20,946 bases of DNA, taken from NCBI GenBank assembly GCA_964587915.1, contig CAZPMK010000030.1:1-20946 (forward strand), given 5' to 3'. Positions 8,180-15,475 of the stretch are shown in pieces. The notes below the pieces were generated by a model. That model did no database searches and was not told where the DNA came from. It was given only the letters and a program-made list of their open reading frames with translations. The stretch's first letter is position 1, and each line of letters opens with the position of its first letter. This DNA comes from CAG-177 sp964587915. Lineage in GTDB: Bacteria > Bacillota > Clostridia > Oscillospirales > Acutalibacteraceae. The position numbers and the translations under genes are program-made.

Positions 8180-9469
8180 TTACACACCCACTCGGACTCT
8201 CATGCCGACCTTGAATGAAACGGAGCGTTTAATTTTTTCTTTTTTCTCTGATTTTTCGATTGAATAACATCTTGCAAACTGTGCTTTCAGAGTCGATGAA
8301 AGCTCCTTGTTTTCGGCGAGGGATGCCGTTGAAGCGGCGGCGGAGAGCTTTTCTGCGAGAACGGCATAGCTGTCGGAGTAAATATCCGCATCGGTCAAGA
8401 TACCGCCGAAAATGCTTGAAATTCCGTTGCCCTTGAAATCCCCCATGAGCCACGAAACACCCGCATCACTCAGCGAGGAGAGGGAATGCTCCCAATTGCC
8501 GTCACTGCGGATTTTGCAAATGATGAACGGGATTTTTTCACCTGACCTTGCTTTGAGCGACTTTATCAAGGCGTCGGTTTCAAAGGTGGTGTGGAAGTGT
8601 GAATATATACCGAACGCCGCATTTTTACCGATATATTCACTGCCGTTCGGCAAGGATTCAACAAAGTGGGGCGTTTGCATGATAACAATGTGTTCATCAC
8701 CCGTGCCTCGTATTGCCTTGAAAGCTCTGCGATAGAATTTGTAAAGCGTATCGAGCTTGTTTTCCCAATCGGCAACACGCAAAAGGGGACGGTTTATAAG
8801 GTCATAGCCGGCAACGGCAGGCTCATCCTTGTAATGAGCGGCAAGCGTTGCCCAAAAACGAACGGCGGCGTTTCTTGCCTCGAAGCCCTCCTTGCCCGAA
8901 TCAAAGAAACGGCAGGAATCCGCTTTTCCGCAGGATGGGTCATTGCTTTGAAAGCCGTAGGCACCGTGTAAATCGAATATGACATACAGCCCGTTTTTTC
9001 GGCATTTTGCGACAATTTCATCGAGCCGTTCGAGCCGTGCATCACCTCGGCAGTCGGGCTTTTTGAATATCAGCTCACTGCGAAGCGGTATTCTGACGCA
9101 GTTTGCACCGAGGCGTGAAATGTATTTTATATCCTTGTCGGATAAAAGTCCCTCGGAATAGCGTTCAAAAAGCTGTTCTGCTCCGTAATTGCCGAATCTT
9201 TCGGAAAGAGCGGTGAAAATTTCACTTGAACCGCGGCTGATTTTCAAGCCGTTGTCGAAAAGCACGGGCAGAGCGTCGGAGATGTTTATTCCTCTGAGAA
9301 AAACTTTTTTGCCCGAAGCGGTAACAAAATCTCCTCCCGAAACGCTGAGTCTGTCACGCTCCTCGAGCGGCTTTGAAAAGGCTTTGACAATGCCGTAAAC
9401 CGTCGGGATTGCCGCCGCAGCCGCTCCCGCCGAACAGCCTGCAAGCATGATTTTGGTGCTGTCGGTCAT
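8180..9469 (-). CDS. GH5-like (cellulase-fold) envelope protein lacking both catalytic glutamates
   Basis: 429 residues. An N-terminal hydrophobic stretch (about 8-30; it contains LAGC at 9-12, which might be a lipobox but has a short h-region) suggests membrane anchoring. The rest follows glycoside hydrolase family 5: SGKKVFLRGINIS, GANCVRIPLR (Arg126), LYVIFDLHGAYGFQS (His168), AVAGYDLINRP, YSHFH, and a late Trp in GVSWLMGDFK. The acid/base position of the NEP motif is Arg227 (NRP), and the strand that normally ends in the nucleophile Glu reads FIICKI with Lys319. Both catalytic carboxylates are therefore apparently replaced. It is likely a non-hydrolytic carbohydrate-binding or structural pseudoenzyme. 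The start overlaps the VanZ stop by 4 nt and has a good AGGAGG site. Confidence 0.75.
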   Translation of the reverse strand: MTDSTKIMLAGCSAGAAAAAIPTVYGIVKAFSKPLEERDRLSVSGGDFVTASGKKVFLRGINISDALPVLFDNGLKISRGSSEIFTALSERFGNYGAEQLFERYSEGLLSDKDIKYISRLGANCVRIPLRSELIFKKPDCRGDARLERLDEIVAKCRKNGLYVIFDLHGAYGFQSNDPSCGKADSCRFFDSGKEGFEARNAAVRFWATLAAHYKDEPAVAGYDLINRPLLRVADWENKLDTLYKFYRRAFKAIRGTGDEHIVIMQTPHFVESLPNGSEYIGKNAAFGIYSHFHTTFETDALIKSLKARSGEKIPFIICKIRSDGNWEHSLSSLSDAGVSWLMGDFKGNGISSIFGGILTDADIYSDSYAVLAEKLSAAASTASLAENKELSSTLKAQFARCYSIEKSEKKEKIKRSVSFKVGMRVRVGV

Positions 9470-9900
9470 TCTTTACGCCTCCTTGCTTTCAAACGGTTAT
9501 ATATTTCAATTAAAACATAAAGTGCGATTATTCCCGTCGCCGCACCGAGGCTGTCAACGAGAACGTCAAAGGCACGGCACGCCCTGCCCTCAACAAAAAT
9601 CTGATGTATTTCATCGGAGACGGCGTATGCCGAGGTCAAAAGAAAGGTCATTGTCGGCTTAAAGTGTCCGCAGGTGCGGTAAAGAGCGTTGAATATCAGG
9701 ACGGAAAGTCCCGTAAATTCAAGAAAATGGGCACATTTGCGAATCAGAATTATACCTGCTTTAAGACCGAAAAGGCTTTTTATCTCATCGCTGAGCAGAG
9801 AGGATTCATCGGCAGTCTGTGAGGACAGGAAGAAAATCACGCCCATGCATACCGCAACGAGAAGCCATGAAATTATTTTGACCGTTTTATCTTTTTTCAT
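9466..9900 (-). CDS. VanZ-like family membrane protein
   Basis: 144 residues with about four hydrophobic segments. VanZ-family landmarks are visible: FFLSSQ after the first TM segment, RKCAHFLEFTGLSVL in the second, and SDEIHQIFVEGRACRAFDVLVDSLGA before the last. VanZ of enterococci contributes to teicoplanin resistance, but most chromosomal relatives have no known function, so no resistance phenotype is implied. It starts with TGATG (1-nt overlap) at the end of the binding-lipoprotein gene and overlaps the GH5-like gene by 4 nt. Confidence 0.88.
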   Translation of the reverse strand: MKKDKTVKIISWLLVAVCMGVIFFLSSQTADESSLLSDEIKSLFGLKAGIILIRKCAHFLEFTGLSVLIFNALYRTCGHFKPTMTFLLTSAYAVSDEIHQIFVEGRACRAFDVLVDSLGAATGIIALYVLIEIYNRLKARRRKE

Positions 9901-11522
9901 CAGTCATACCTCTTTGCACGGACAAAGCAGACGGTGCTTTCCGAGCCGCACATATAAATTCCGTCGGTATCCTCGGAGGCGACAAAACGGCTTGAGCGTT
10001 CGTAAACCGGGAAAAACATACCGCTTCCGAGCAGATAGCTTTCCGCCGTGAAACAGCCGTTGAGCATATCCTCATCGGTCTCGACCGTGAGCAGACGGGC
10101 GATTATATTTGAATATCCGTCATCGGGGAAGGTGAATATACCGCTGTCGAGAAAGGACGAAAGCAGGTCAACTGCATTGTCGTAGGGGGAGTCAAGACCC
10201 GTGAGTGCAATTTGATATTTTCCCGAGGCAACACGGGAGGAAATCTCCTGCGCCGTGAGGACCTCAACGGTTATGCCAAGCCCGATTCCCATTGTCTGCT
10301 GCCAGATTTGAAGCTGACGGCGAACGGAATTTTCAGCCCACTCGGGGCATAAAACATGGAGTGAGAGCTTATCGGTATCAAGCTGTGACAACGCCTTTTT
10401 CCAATGCTTTGAAGCGGCGGCGGTGTCAAATTTAACGCAGGGGGTACTGCTTCCGACTGCTTCACGGTAGGAATATCCGCCCGCAAAACAGCTTTTGGGA
10501 ATCAAACCGCTTTGAGGTGCGGTGTTTTCATCGGTAAGAGAAAACAGAGAGGTATCAACGCAGGAGCAAAGTGCAAGGCGAAGCTCCTTGCTTTGAAGCA
10601 GAGAATCTGCCGAATTGAAAAGAAAACCAAAGGAGGAATTAACGCTTTCACTGACTGTCACGGTGTTTTCGGGCTGAGGCGAATCGGGGGAGAGAAAAGC
10701 GGCACTCAGACTTGCAGATGACAGCTTTTGAGCGATTGATTCGGCTGAAGAATCGAACGAAAAGACAACAGATCTCGGCACGGTTTTATATTTTCCTGCA
10801 TAGAATTTGTTTGCCTTAACGGTTATCGAGCTTTCGGAATCCCATGCACTGACATAAAACGGACCGTTGCAAAGCATATATTTGTTTCCGAGACCGTACC
10901 TGCCGCCCATCGAATTGAAAAAATCCTCGTTGCAGGGCATAAATTCGCATTCGGTGAGCCTTTCGAGGAAATCGGCACAGGGAGTATGCAGACGAAAAAC
11001 AACGGTGTTTGCATCGGGTGCGGTTACGCCGAGCTTTTCGGGAGAGAGCTTTCCGGAGCTTATCTCCAAGGCGTTTTCAATGACGAAAAGTCTGTGGGCA
11101 TGGCTCGAATTTGTTTCGGGCATGACCGTTCTGCGGCAGGCAAAAACAAAATCGTCTGCCGTGACTTTTTCCTCCGAAAAGCGTTTGTAAAATTCCTCGC
11201 CGTATTCTGTTTTGAGTACGGTGGGGCAGTACCATTCCGTACCCTCTCGGAGCTTAAACGTATAAGTCAAGCCGTCCTCGGAAACGCTCCAGCTTTCTGC
11301 GATTCCGGGGATTATTTCACCCTCGGCGGAGAGGCGTACAAGCCCCTCGAATATATTATTTATTACCGTTTGAGCACCAACTTCGTGTGCGTATTGCGGG
11401 TCAAGCGTTGAAGGGGAGGCACTCAGCGGATAGGATATCACCTTTCCCGAGCCTCTTTCAGAGCAGGAGGAAAGGGCGAATATCATTGAAATTATTATCA
11501 AAAAAGAAAGAAAACGCTTCAT
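9900..11522 (-). CDS. Oligopeptide-type ABC transporter substrate-binding lipoprotein (SBP_bac_5)
   Basis: 540 residues. A lipoprotein signal peptide starts MKRFLSFLIII and ends in lipobox LSSC with Cys20, so the mature protein is tethered to the outer face of the membrane. Family 5 binding-protein landmarks follow: STLDPQYAHEVGAQTVINNIFEGL, GIAESWSVSEDGLTYTFKLREG, VTADDFVFACRR, and NGPFYVSAW. OppA/DppA-type proteins capture peptides or related solutes and deliver them to an ABC importer. ATG 11522 was chosen over an upstream ATG at 11540 because GGAGG lies between them. It overlaps topB by 4 nt (ATGA). No permease or ATPase gene is nearby, so it is an orphan in this window. Confidence 0.88.
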   Translation of the reverse strand: MKRFLSFLIIISMIFALSSCSERGSGKVISYPLSASPSTLDPQYAHEVGAQTVINNIFEGLVRLSAEGEIIPGIAESWSVSEDGLTYTFKLREGTEWYCPTVLKTEYGEEFYKRFSEEKVTADDFVFACRRTVMPETNSSHAHRLFVIENALEISSGKLSPEKLGVTAPDANTVVFRLHTPCADFLERLTECEFMPCNEDFFNSMGGRYGLGNKYMLCNGPFYVSAWDSESSITVKANKFYAGKYKTVPRSVVFSFDSSAESIAQKLSSASLSAAFLSPDSPQPENTVTVSESVNSSFGFLFNSADSLLQSKELRLALCSCVDTSLFSLTDENTAPQSGLIPKSCFAGGYSYREAVGSSTPCVKFDTAAASKHWKKALSQLDTDKLSLHVLCPEWAENSVRRQLQIWQQTMGIGLGITVEVLTAQEISSRVASGKYQIALTGLDSPYDNAVDLLSSFLDSGIFTFPDDGYSNIIARLLTVETDEDMLNGCFTAESYLLGSGMFFPVYERSSRFVASEDTDGIYMCGSESTVCFVRAKRYD

Positions 11523-13696
11523 TTGTTTTCCTCCAACCATTTGGCAAGCTGGTCGGCAAGAGGATTGCTTGCGGTTTTTTGCTTCGCCTGCTTCTGCATA
11601 TAGCTTGCAACGTCACGCTTGCCTGCTCCCGCACTCTCTTTACGCTTTTCAAAATCCGAGAGCTTTTCGCGGTATCCGCAGGTGCAGAAAAAGGCTTTTT
11701 TGTCGCCCTCGCCTCGCATTTCGAGCTTTTTATGGCATTCGGGGCAGCGGGCGTTCGTTATCACGGAAATGCTTTTTCGATATCCGCATTCTCTGTCTTG
11801 ACATACAAGCATTTTGCCCTTTTTGCCGTTGACCTCGAGCAGATATTTACCGCATTCGGGGCACGGTTCACGGGTCATGTTGTCGTGCTTGTATTTTGCA
11901 TCACTGCTCTTTACGGCATTTACGAGAGAGGTTGCGTACCCACGCATTTCTTCGATGAATTTTCTGTCATTCGCCTTGCCCTCGGAGATAAGAGAAAGCT
12001 GCTGCTCCCATTTTGCCGTAAGCTCAGCGGATTTGAGGTCGTCGGGAACTATCTCGATGAGCTGTTTTCCCTTGGATGTGGGATGAATTTCTCTGCCTCG
12101 GCGTTCAATGCAGAACGAATTGAACAGCTTTTCGATAATATCCGCTCTTGTTGCCGGCGTACCGAGACCGCCTGCCGTTTTGAGTGCATCACGCAGCTTG
12201 CCGTCACTCAATTCACCTGCGGGATTTTCCATCGCCGTGAGAAGCGTTGCTTCGTTGTACCTTGCGGGCGGGGCGGTTTTTCCGGCACATATGCGAACGT
12301 CATTGACGAAAGCGGGAGCACCCTGCGACAAAGAGGGCAAACGCTGAGCGGTCATATCCGGCTCATCGTCGTCCTCCTCGGAGAGAGCGGAATCGTAAAG
12401 AGCTTTCCAGCCGGCGGATTTCACCGACTGTCCCTTTGTGTAGAAATTGTGTTTTCCCACGGTGATTTTAACCTGTACCTCGTCGTATTCAAACGGTGAA
12501 CTGAGCACCGCAAGAAAACGGCGAACCACAAGGTCATATATATGTCTCTCCTCTCGGGAGAGCTTGTTGAGGTCAACATACTGTTCGGTGGGAATTATCG
12601 CATGATGGTCCGTCACCTTTGCATCGTTGACGATATATTTTGTTTGAAGCGGTTTTGAGCGAAGAACGGCGGTTGCGGCATCCTTGTAGGGACCCACCGA
12701 AACGGCACGCAGTCTTTCGGGCAGGGTAGCGGCAACATCCTTTGTTATATATCTTGAGTCCGTTCTCGGATAGGTCAGGAGCTTGTGCGTTTCATAAAGA
12801 CTCTGCATGAGTGAAAGAGTCTGCTTTGCCGAATAGCCGTATTTTTTGTTGGCATCACGCTGAAGCTCGGTGAGATCGTATGCGGCGGGAGGTGCTTTGA
12901 AGCGGTAGACCTTTTTCACCTCGGAGAGAATGCCTCTCTTGCCCTTGACATCGTTTGCAACAGCCTGTGCCGCGGCAGCATCGGAAAATCTCGCCTGATT
13001 GCGGCTGTCCTTATAGAGAGCGGTGAAGCCGCCGAAATCCGCCTTGACGGTAAAATAATCCTTGGGACGGAATTTCAATATTTCTTCCTCACGGCGGACT
13101 ATCATGGCAAGCGTGGGAGTTTGAACTCTGCCTGCCGCAAGCTGTGCATTGTGCTTGCAGGTGAGTGCACGGGTAACGTTCAGACCGACAAGCCAATCCG
13201 CCTCGGCTCTGCATTGTGCACTTTTGTAAAGATTATCGTATTGCGATGACGGCTTCAGGGAGGCGAAGCCCTCTTTTATCGCCTTGTCGGTTTGTGAGGA
13301 TATCCACAAGCGACGCATCGGTTTTCGACAGGAGGCTTTTTGGATTATCCAACGGGCAACCAGCTCGCCCTCACGCCCTGCATCGGTGGCAATGACGATG
13401 TCGCTTACCTCGGAGCTTGAAAGCAGGGAGCTTACCGCCTTGAATTGCTTTGAGGTCTGACCGATAACCACGAGCTTCATTTTGCTCGGGAGCATGGGGA
13501 GATCCTCCATACGCCAGCTTTTGTATTTGTTGTCATATGCTTCGGGGTCGGCAAGCGTCACCAAATGCCCCAAAGCCCAAGTTACTATATATTTATCCCC
13601 GATTATGCAGCCGTTACCGTTTTTTCGGCAGCCGAGAACACGGGCGATATCCTTTGCAACAGACGGCTTTTCCGTCAAAACAAGCGTTTTTGCCAA
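11519..13696 (-). CDS. topB: DNA topoisomerase III (type IA)
   Basis: 725 residues, the usual size for Firmicute TopB, which relaxes and decatenates DNA by cutting one strand. The N-terminal Toprim domain begins KTLVLTEKPSVAKDIARVLG and contains the metal-binding DAGREGE at about 105-111. The active-site tyrosine is Tyr309 in TYPRTDSRYIT. AAGRVQTPTLA is another type IA signature. The C-terminus has two Cys-rich zinc ribbons (CPECG...C and CPECH...CTCG). I chose TTG 13696 because ACGGAG sits 8 nt upstream; a GTG at 13705 abuts that site and would add three residues. It is the first gene of the long operon, with its own promoter at 13747-13775. Confidence 0.93.
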   Translation of the reverse strand: MAKTLVLTEKPSVAKDIARVLGCRKNGNGCIIGDKYIVTWALGHLVTLADPEAYDNKYKSWRMEDLPMLPSKMKLVVIGQTSKQFKAVSSLLSSSEVSDIVIATDAGREGELVARWIIQKASCRKPMRRLWISSQTDKAIKEGFASLKPSSQYDNLYKSAQCRAEADWLVGLNVTRALTCKHNAQLAAGRVQTPTLAMIVRREEEILKFRPKDYFTVKADFGGFTALYKDSRNQARFSDAAAAQAVANDVKGKRGILSEVKKVYRFKAPPAAYDLTELQRDANKKYGYSAKQTLSLMQSLYETHKLLTYPRTDSRYITKDVAATLPERLRAVSVGPYKDAATAVLRSKPLQTKYIVNDAKVTDHHAIIPTEQYVDLNKLSREERHIYDLVVRRFLAVLSSPFEYDEVQVKITVGKHNFYTKGQSVKSAGWKALYDSALSEEDDDEPDMTAQRLPSLSQGAPAFVNDVRICAGKTAPPARYNEATLLTAMENPAGELSDGKLRDALKTAGGLGTPATRADIIEKLFNSFCIERRGREIHPTSKGKQLIEIVPDDLKSAELTAKWEQQLSLISEGKANDRKFIEEMRGYATSLVNAVKSSDAKYKHDNMTREPCPECGKYLLEVNGKKGKMLVCQDRECGYRKSISVITNARCPECHKKLEMRGEGDKKAFFCTCGYREKLSDFEKRKESAGAGKRDVASYMQKQAKQKTASNPLADQLAKWLEENK

Positions 13697-13746
13697 TCGA
13701 ACCACTCCGTTCCGTACAGTTAGTTATATAATAACAAAATATACTT

Positions 13747-13775
13747 ATAATAATATTCTTATACAGAAAATACAA
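13747..13775 (-). promoter_or_regulatory. Promoter of topB and the downstream minus-strand operon
   Basis: On the minus strand TTGTAT (13770-13775), a 17-nt spacer and TATTAT (13747-13752). It would start transcription near 13740, about 45 nt before topB. No other convincing promoter was noticed down to 3159, and gene junctions leave almost no room for one. Confidence 0.65.
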
Positions 13776-13799
13776 AAATTTAACTTTCTTTTTTCCGTA

Positions 13800-13828
13800 T
13801 TGTATTTTCAAGAGATTCGTGGTATTAT
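13800..13828 (+). promoter_or_regulatory. Promoter of comM/yifB
   Basis: TTGTAT (13800-13805), a 17-nt spacer and TATTAT (13823-13828) preceded by TGG, an extended -10. The predicted start is near 13835, just before the GGGAG ribosome site at 13846-13850. The hexamers are identical to those of the divergent topB promoter. Confidence 0.7.
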
Positions 13829-13857
13829 TAAAGCATATCACATTTGGGAGTGATCGG

Positions 13858-15387
13858 ATGTTTGCACGCATTAACAGCATGGGACTTTTCGGCGTTGACA
13901 GCTACATGGTCGGCGTCGAGGTGGATTTCGGTCAAGGCTTGCCGAGGGTCGATCTTGTAGGCTTGCCCGATGCCGCGGTAAATGAGGCGAAAAACAGGGT
14001 GCGTTCTGCGATAAAGAACAGCGGATATTCATTCCCTGCAAGCAGATTGACCATAAATTTGTCGCCTGCCGATATCAAAAAAGAGGGACCCGTTTACGAT
14101 TTGCCCATACTTATTGCCGTGCTCAGAGCGAGTGAACAGCTCAGGTGCAACCTTGACGGCTGTGCTTTTATCGGTGAGCTTTCGCTTGACGGGCTTGTTC
14201 GTCATGTGAACGGTGTACTTTCAATGGTTATCCGTGCTCAAAAAGAGGGAATTAAAAGCGTTTTCGTGCCCGAGGATAATGCTCTTGAAAGCTCCGTTGT
14301 TGAGGGGATTGATGTTTATCCCGTGCATTCGGTTGAACAGATCGTGAAGCATCTGAGAGGCGAGGAAATGATTTCTCCCGTGAAATATGACCCGCAGAAA
14401 GAACATGAATTTGATATTCCTCTGCCCGATTTCAAGGATGTGATGGGGCAGGATGAGGCGAAATACGCTCTCGAAATAGCCGCCGCAGGCGGACACAACA
14501 TAATAATGGTCGGGCCTCCCGGTTCGGGAAAAAGTATGCTGGCAAAGCGGTTGCCGTCAATACTTCCCGACATGACCTTTGAAGAAAGTTTGCAAACCAC
14601 GGAGCTTTATTCCGTGGCGGGAGCGTTACCGAAGGGAACGTCGCTGATAAGAAGAAGACCGTTTCGCTCTCCGCATCACACCGTGTCTCCGGCAGGACTT
14701 TCGGGCGGCGGCGTGATTCCGAGACCGGGAGAAATATCCCTTGCACATAACGGCGTGCTGTTTTTGGACGAGCTTCCCGAATTTTCAAGAGTGGCAATGG
14801 AGGTTCTCCGTCAGCCCATCGAGGACGGAACGATAACAATATCCCGTGCCAATGCGTCACTTACCTATCCCTGCTCCGCAATGGTGGTTTGTGCGATGAA
14901 TCCATGTCCCTGCGGCTTTCACGGACATCCGAAGCGTGAATGCACCTGTCCCGAGGGAGCGGCAAAGCGTTATCTTTCAAGGATATCGGGTCCTCTGCTT
15001 GACAGAATTGACATTCACATCGAGGTTCCTCCCGTGGAGTTTGATAAGCTGTCAAGCCGTCAGCCCTCCGAGTCATCTGCGGATATCAAAAAGAGGGTCA
15101 ACGCCGCAAGAAAAATTCAGCAGGAAAGGCTCAAAGGAACCGGCGTTTCGTGCAATGCTAAAATGGATGCGGCTCTCACAAAGCAGTTTTGCCGTCCGAC
15201 ACCCGAAGCACTTGCCATGCTTGCCGAGGTTTTTGAAAAGCTCGATTTTTCCGCAAGAGCATATGACAAGGTGCTGAGAGTTGCGAGAACGGTGGCAGAT
15301 CTCGAGGGATGCGAAAGCATCGAGCCGCCACATATCGCTCAGGCGGTGCAGTACCGCAGTCTTGACCGCAAGCTGTGGCACAGATGA
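13858..15387 (+). CDS. comM: ComM/YifB family Mg-chelatase-like AAA+ ATPase
   Basis: 509 residues, full length for the YifB/ComM family. The N-terminal ChlI-type domain contains VGLPDAAVNEAKNRVRSAI and SPADIKKEGPVYDLPI. The AAA+ core has Walker A GPPGSGKS at about 219-226 and Walker B VLFLDE at about 300-305, then MNPCPCGFHG with its Cys cluster, a family hallmark. The C-terminal Mg-chelatase domain ends near YDKVLRVARTVADLEG. In Vibrio cholerae ComM is a hexameric branch-migration helicase that aids natural transformation; the role in Clostridia is inferred from homology. ATG 13858 has GGGAG 7 nt upstream. It is transcribed divergently from topB, which places two DNA-handling genes back to back. 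Confidence 0.93.
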   Translation: MFARINSMGLFGVDSYMVGVEVDFGQGLPRVDLVGLPDAAVNEAKNRVRSAIKNSGYSFPASRLTINLSPADIKKEGPVYDLPILIAVLRASEQLRCNLDGCAFIGELSLDGLVRHVNGVLSMVIRAQKEGIKSVFVPEDNALESSVVEGIDVYPVHSVEQIVKHLRGEEMISPVKYDPQKEHEFDIPLPDFKDVMGQDEAKYALEIAAAGGHNIIMVGPPGSGKSMLAKRLPSILPDMTFEESLQTTELYSVAGALPKGTSLIRRRPFRSPHHTVSPAGLSGGGVIPRPGEISLAHNGVLFLDELPEFSRVAMEVLRQPIEDGTITISRANASLTYPCSAMVVCAMNPCPCGFHGHPKRECTCPEGAAKRYLSRISGPLLDRIDIHIEVPPVEFDKLSSRQPSESSADIKKRVNAARKIQQERLKGTGVSCNAKMDAALTKQFCRPTPEALAMLAEVFEKLDFSARAYDKVLRVARTVADLEGCESIEPPHIAQAVQYRSLDRKLWHR

Positions 15388-15393
15388 ATAAAA

Positions 15394-15407
15394 TGTAAAC
15401 ATTTACA
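15394..15407. promoter_or_regulatory. Perfect palindrome upstream of the 15476 operon, possible operator
   Basis: TGTAAA-CA-TTTACA is a perfect 14-bp dyad ending 7 bp before the -35 element of the promoter at 15415-15443. The position fits an upstream activator or repressor site. The half-site TGTAAA recurs in the dyad at 18110-18124 but in the opposite (everted) arrangement. No regulator is assigned. Confidence 0.4.
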
Positions 15408-15414
15408 AATTCGT

Positions 15415-15443
15415 TTGAAATCGGCTAAAAATAATGATAAAAT
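15415..15443 (+). promoter_or_regulatory. Promoter of the 15476-17577 two-gene operon
   Basis: TTGAAA (15415-15420), a 17-nt spacer and TAAAAT (15438-15443) preceded by TGA, an extended -10. The start would be near 15450, just before the AGGAGG site at 15463-15468. This supports initiation at TTG 15476, because the upstream ATG 15452 would sit at the very 5' end of the transcript. Confidence 0.75.
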
Positions 15444-15475
15444 AAATTTATATGCAAAAGTCAGGAGGAAAAGGC

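Noticed and set aside
7275..8267. 330-codon plus-strand frame
   Set aside because: It is antisense to the MBL-fold gene, whose motifs and ribosome site are clear. The frame is a by-product of codon composition.
9435..9446. LAGC near the N-terminus of the GH5-like protein as a lipobox
   Set aside because: The hydrophobic stretch lies mainly after the Cys rather than before it, so a plain TM anchor is at least as likely. It is mentioned only as an option.
9466..9900. Reading the VanZ-like gene as evidence of glycopeptide resistance
   Set aside because: No vanA/H/X/R/S-type genes are nearby, and VanZ-like proteins are widespread without a resistance role.
11387..12499. 370-codon plus-strand frame
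   Set aside because: It is antisense to topB and the binding-lipoprotein gene, both of which are unmistakable on the minus strand.
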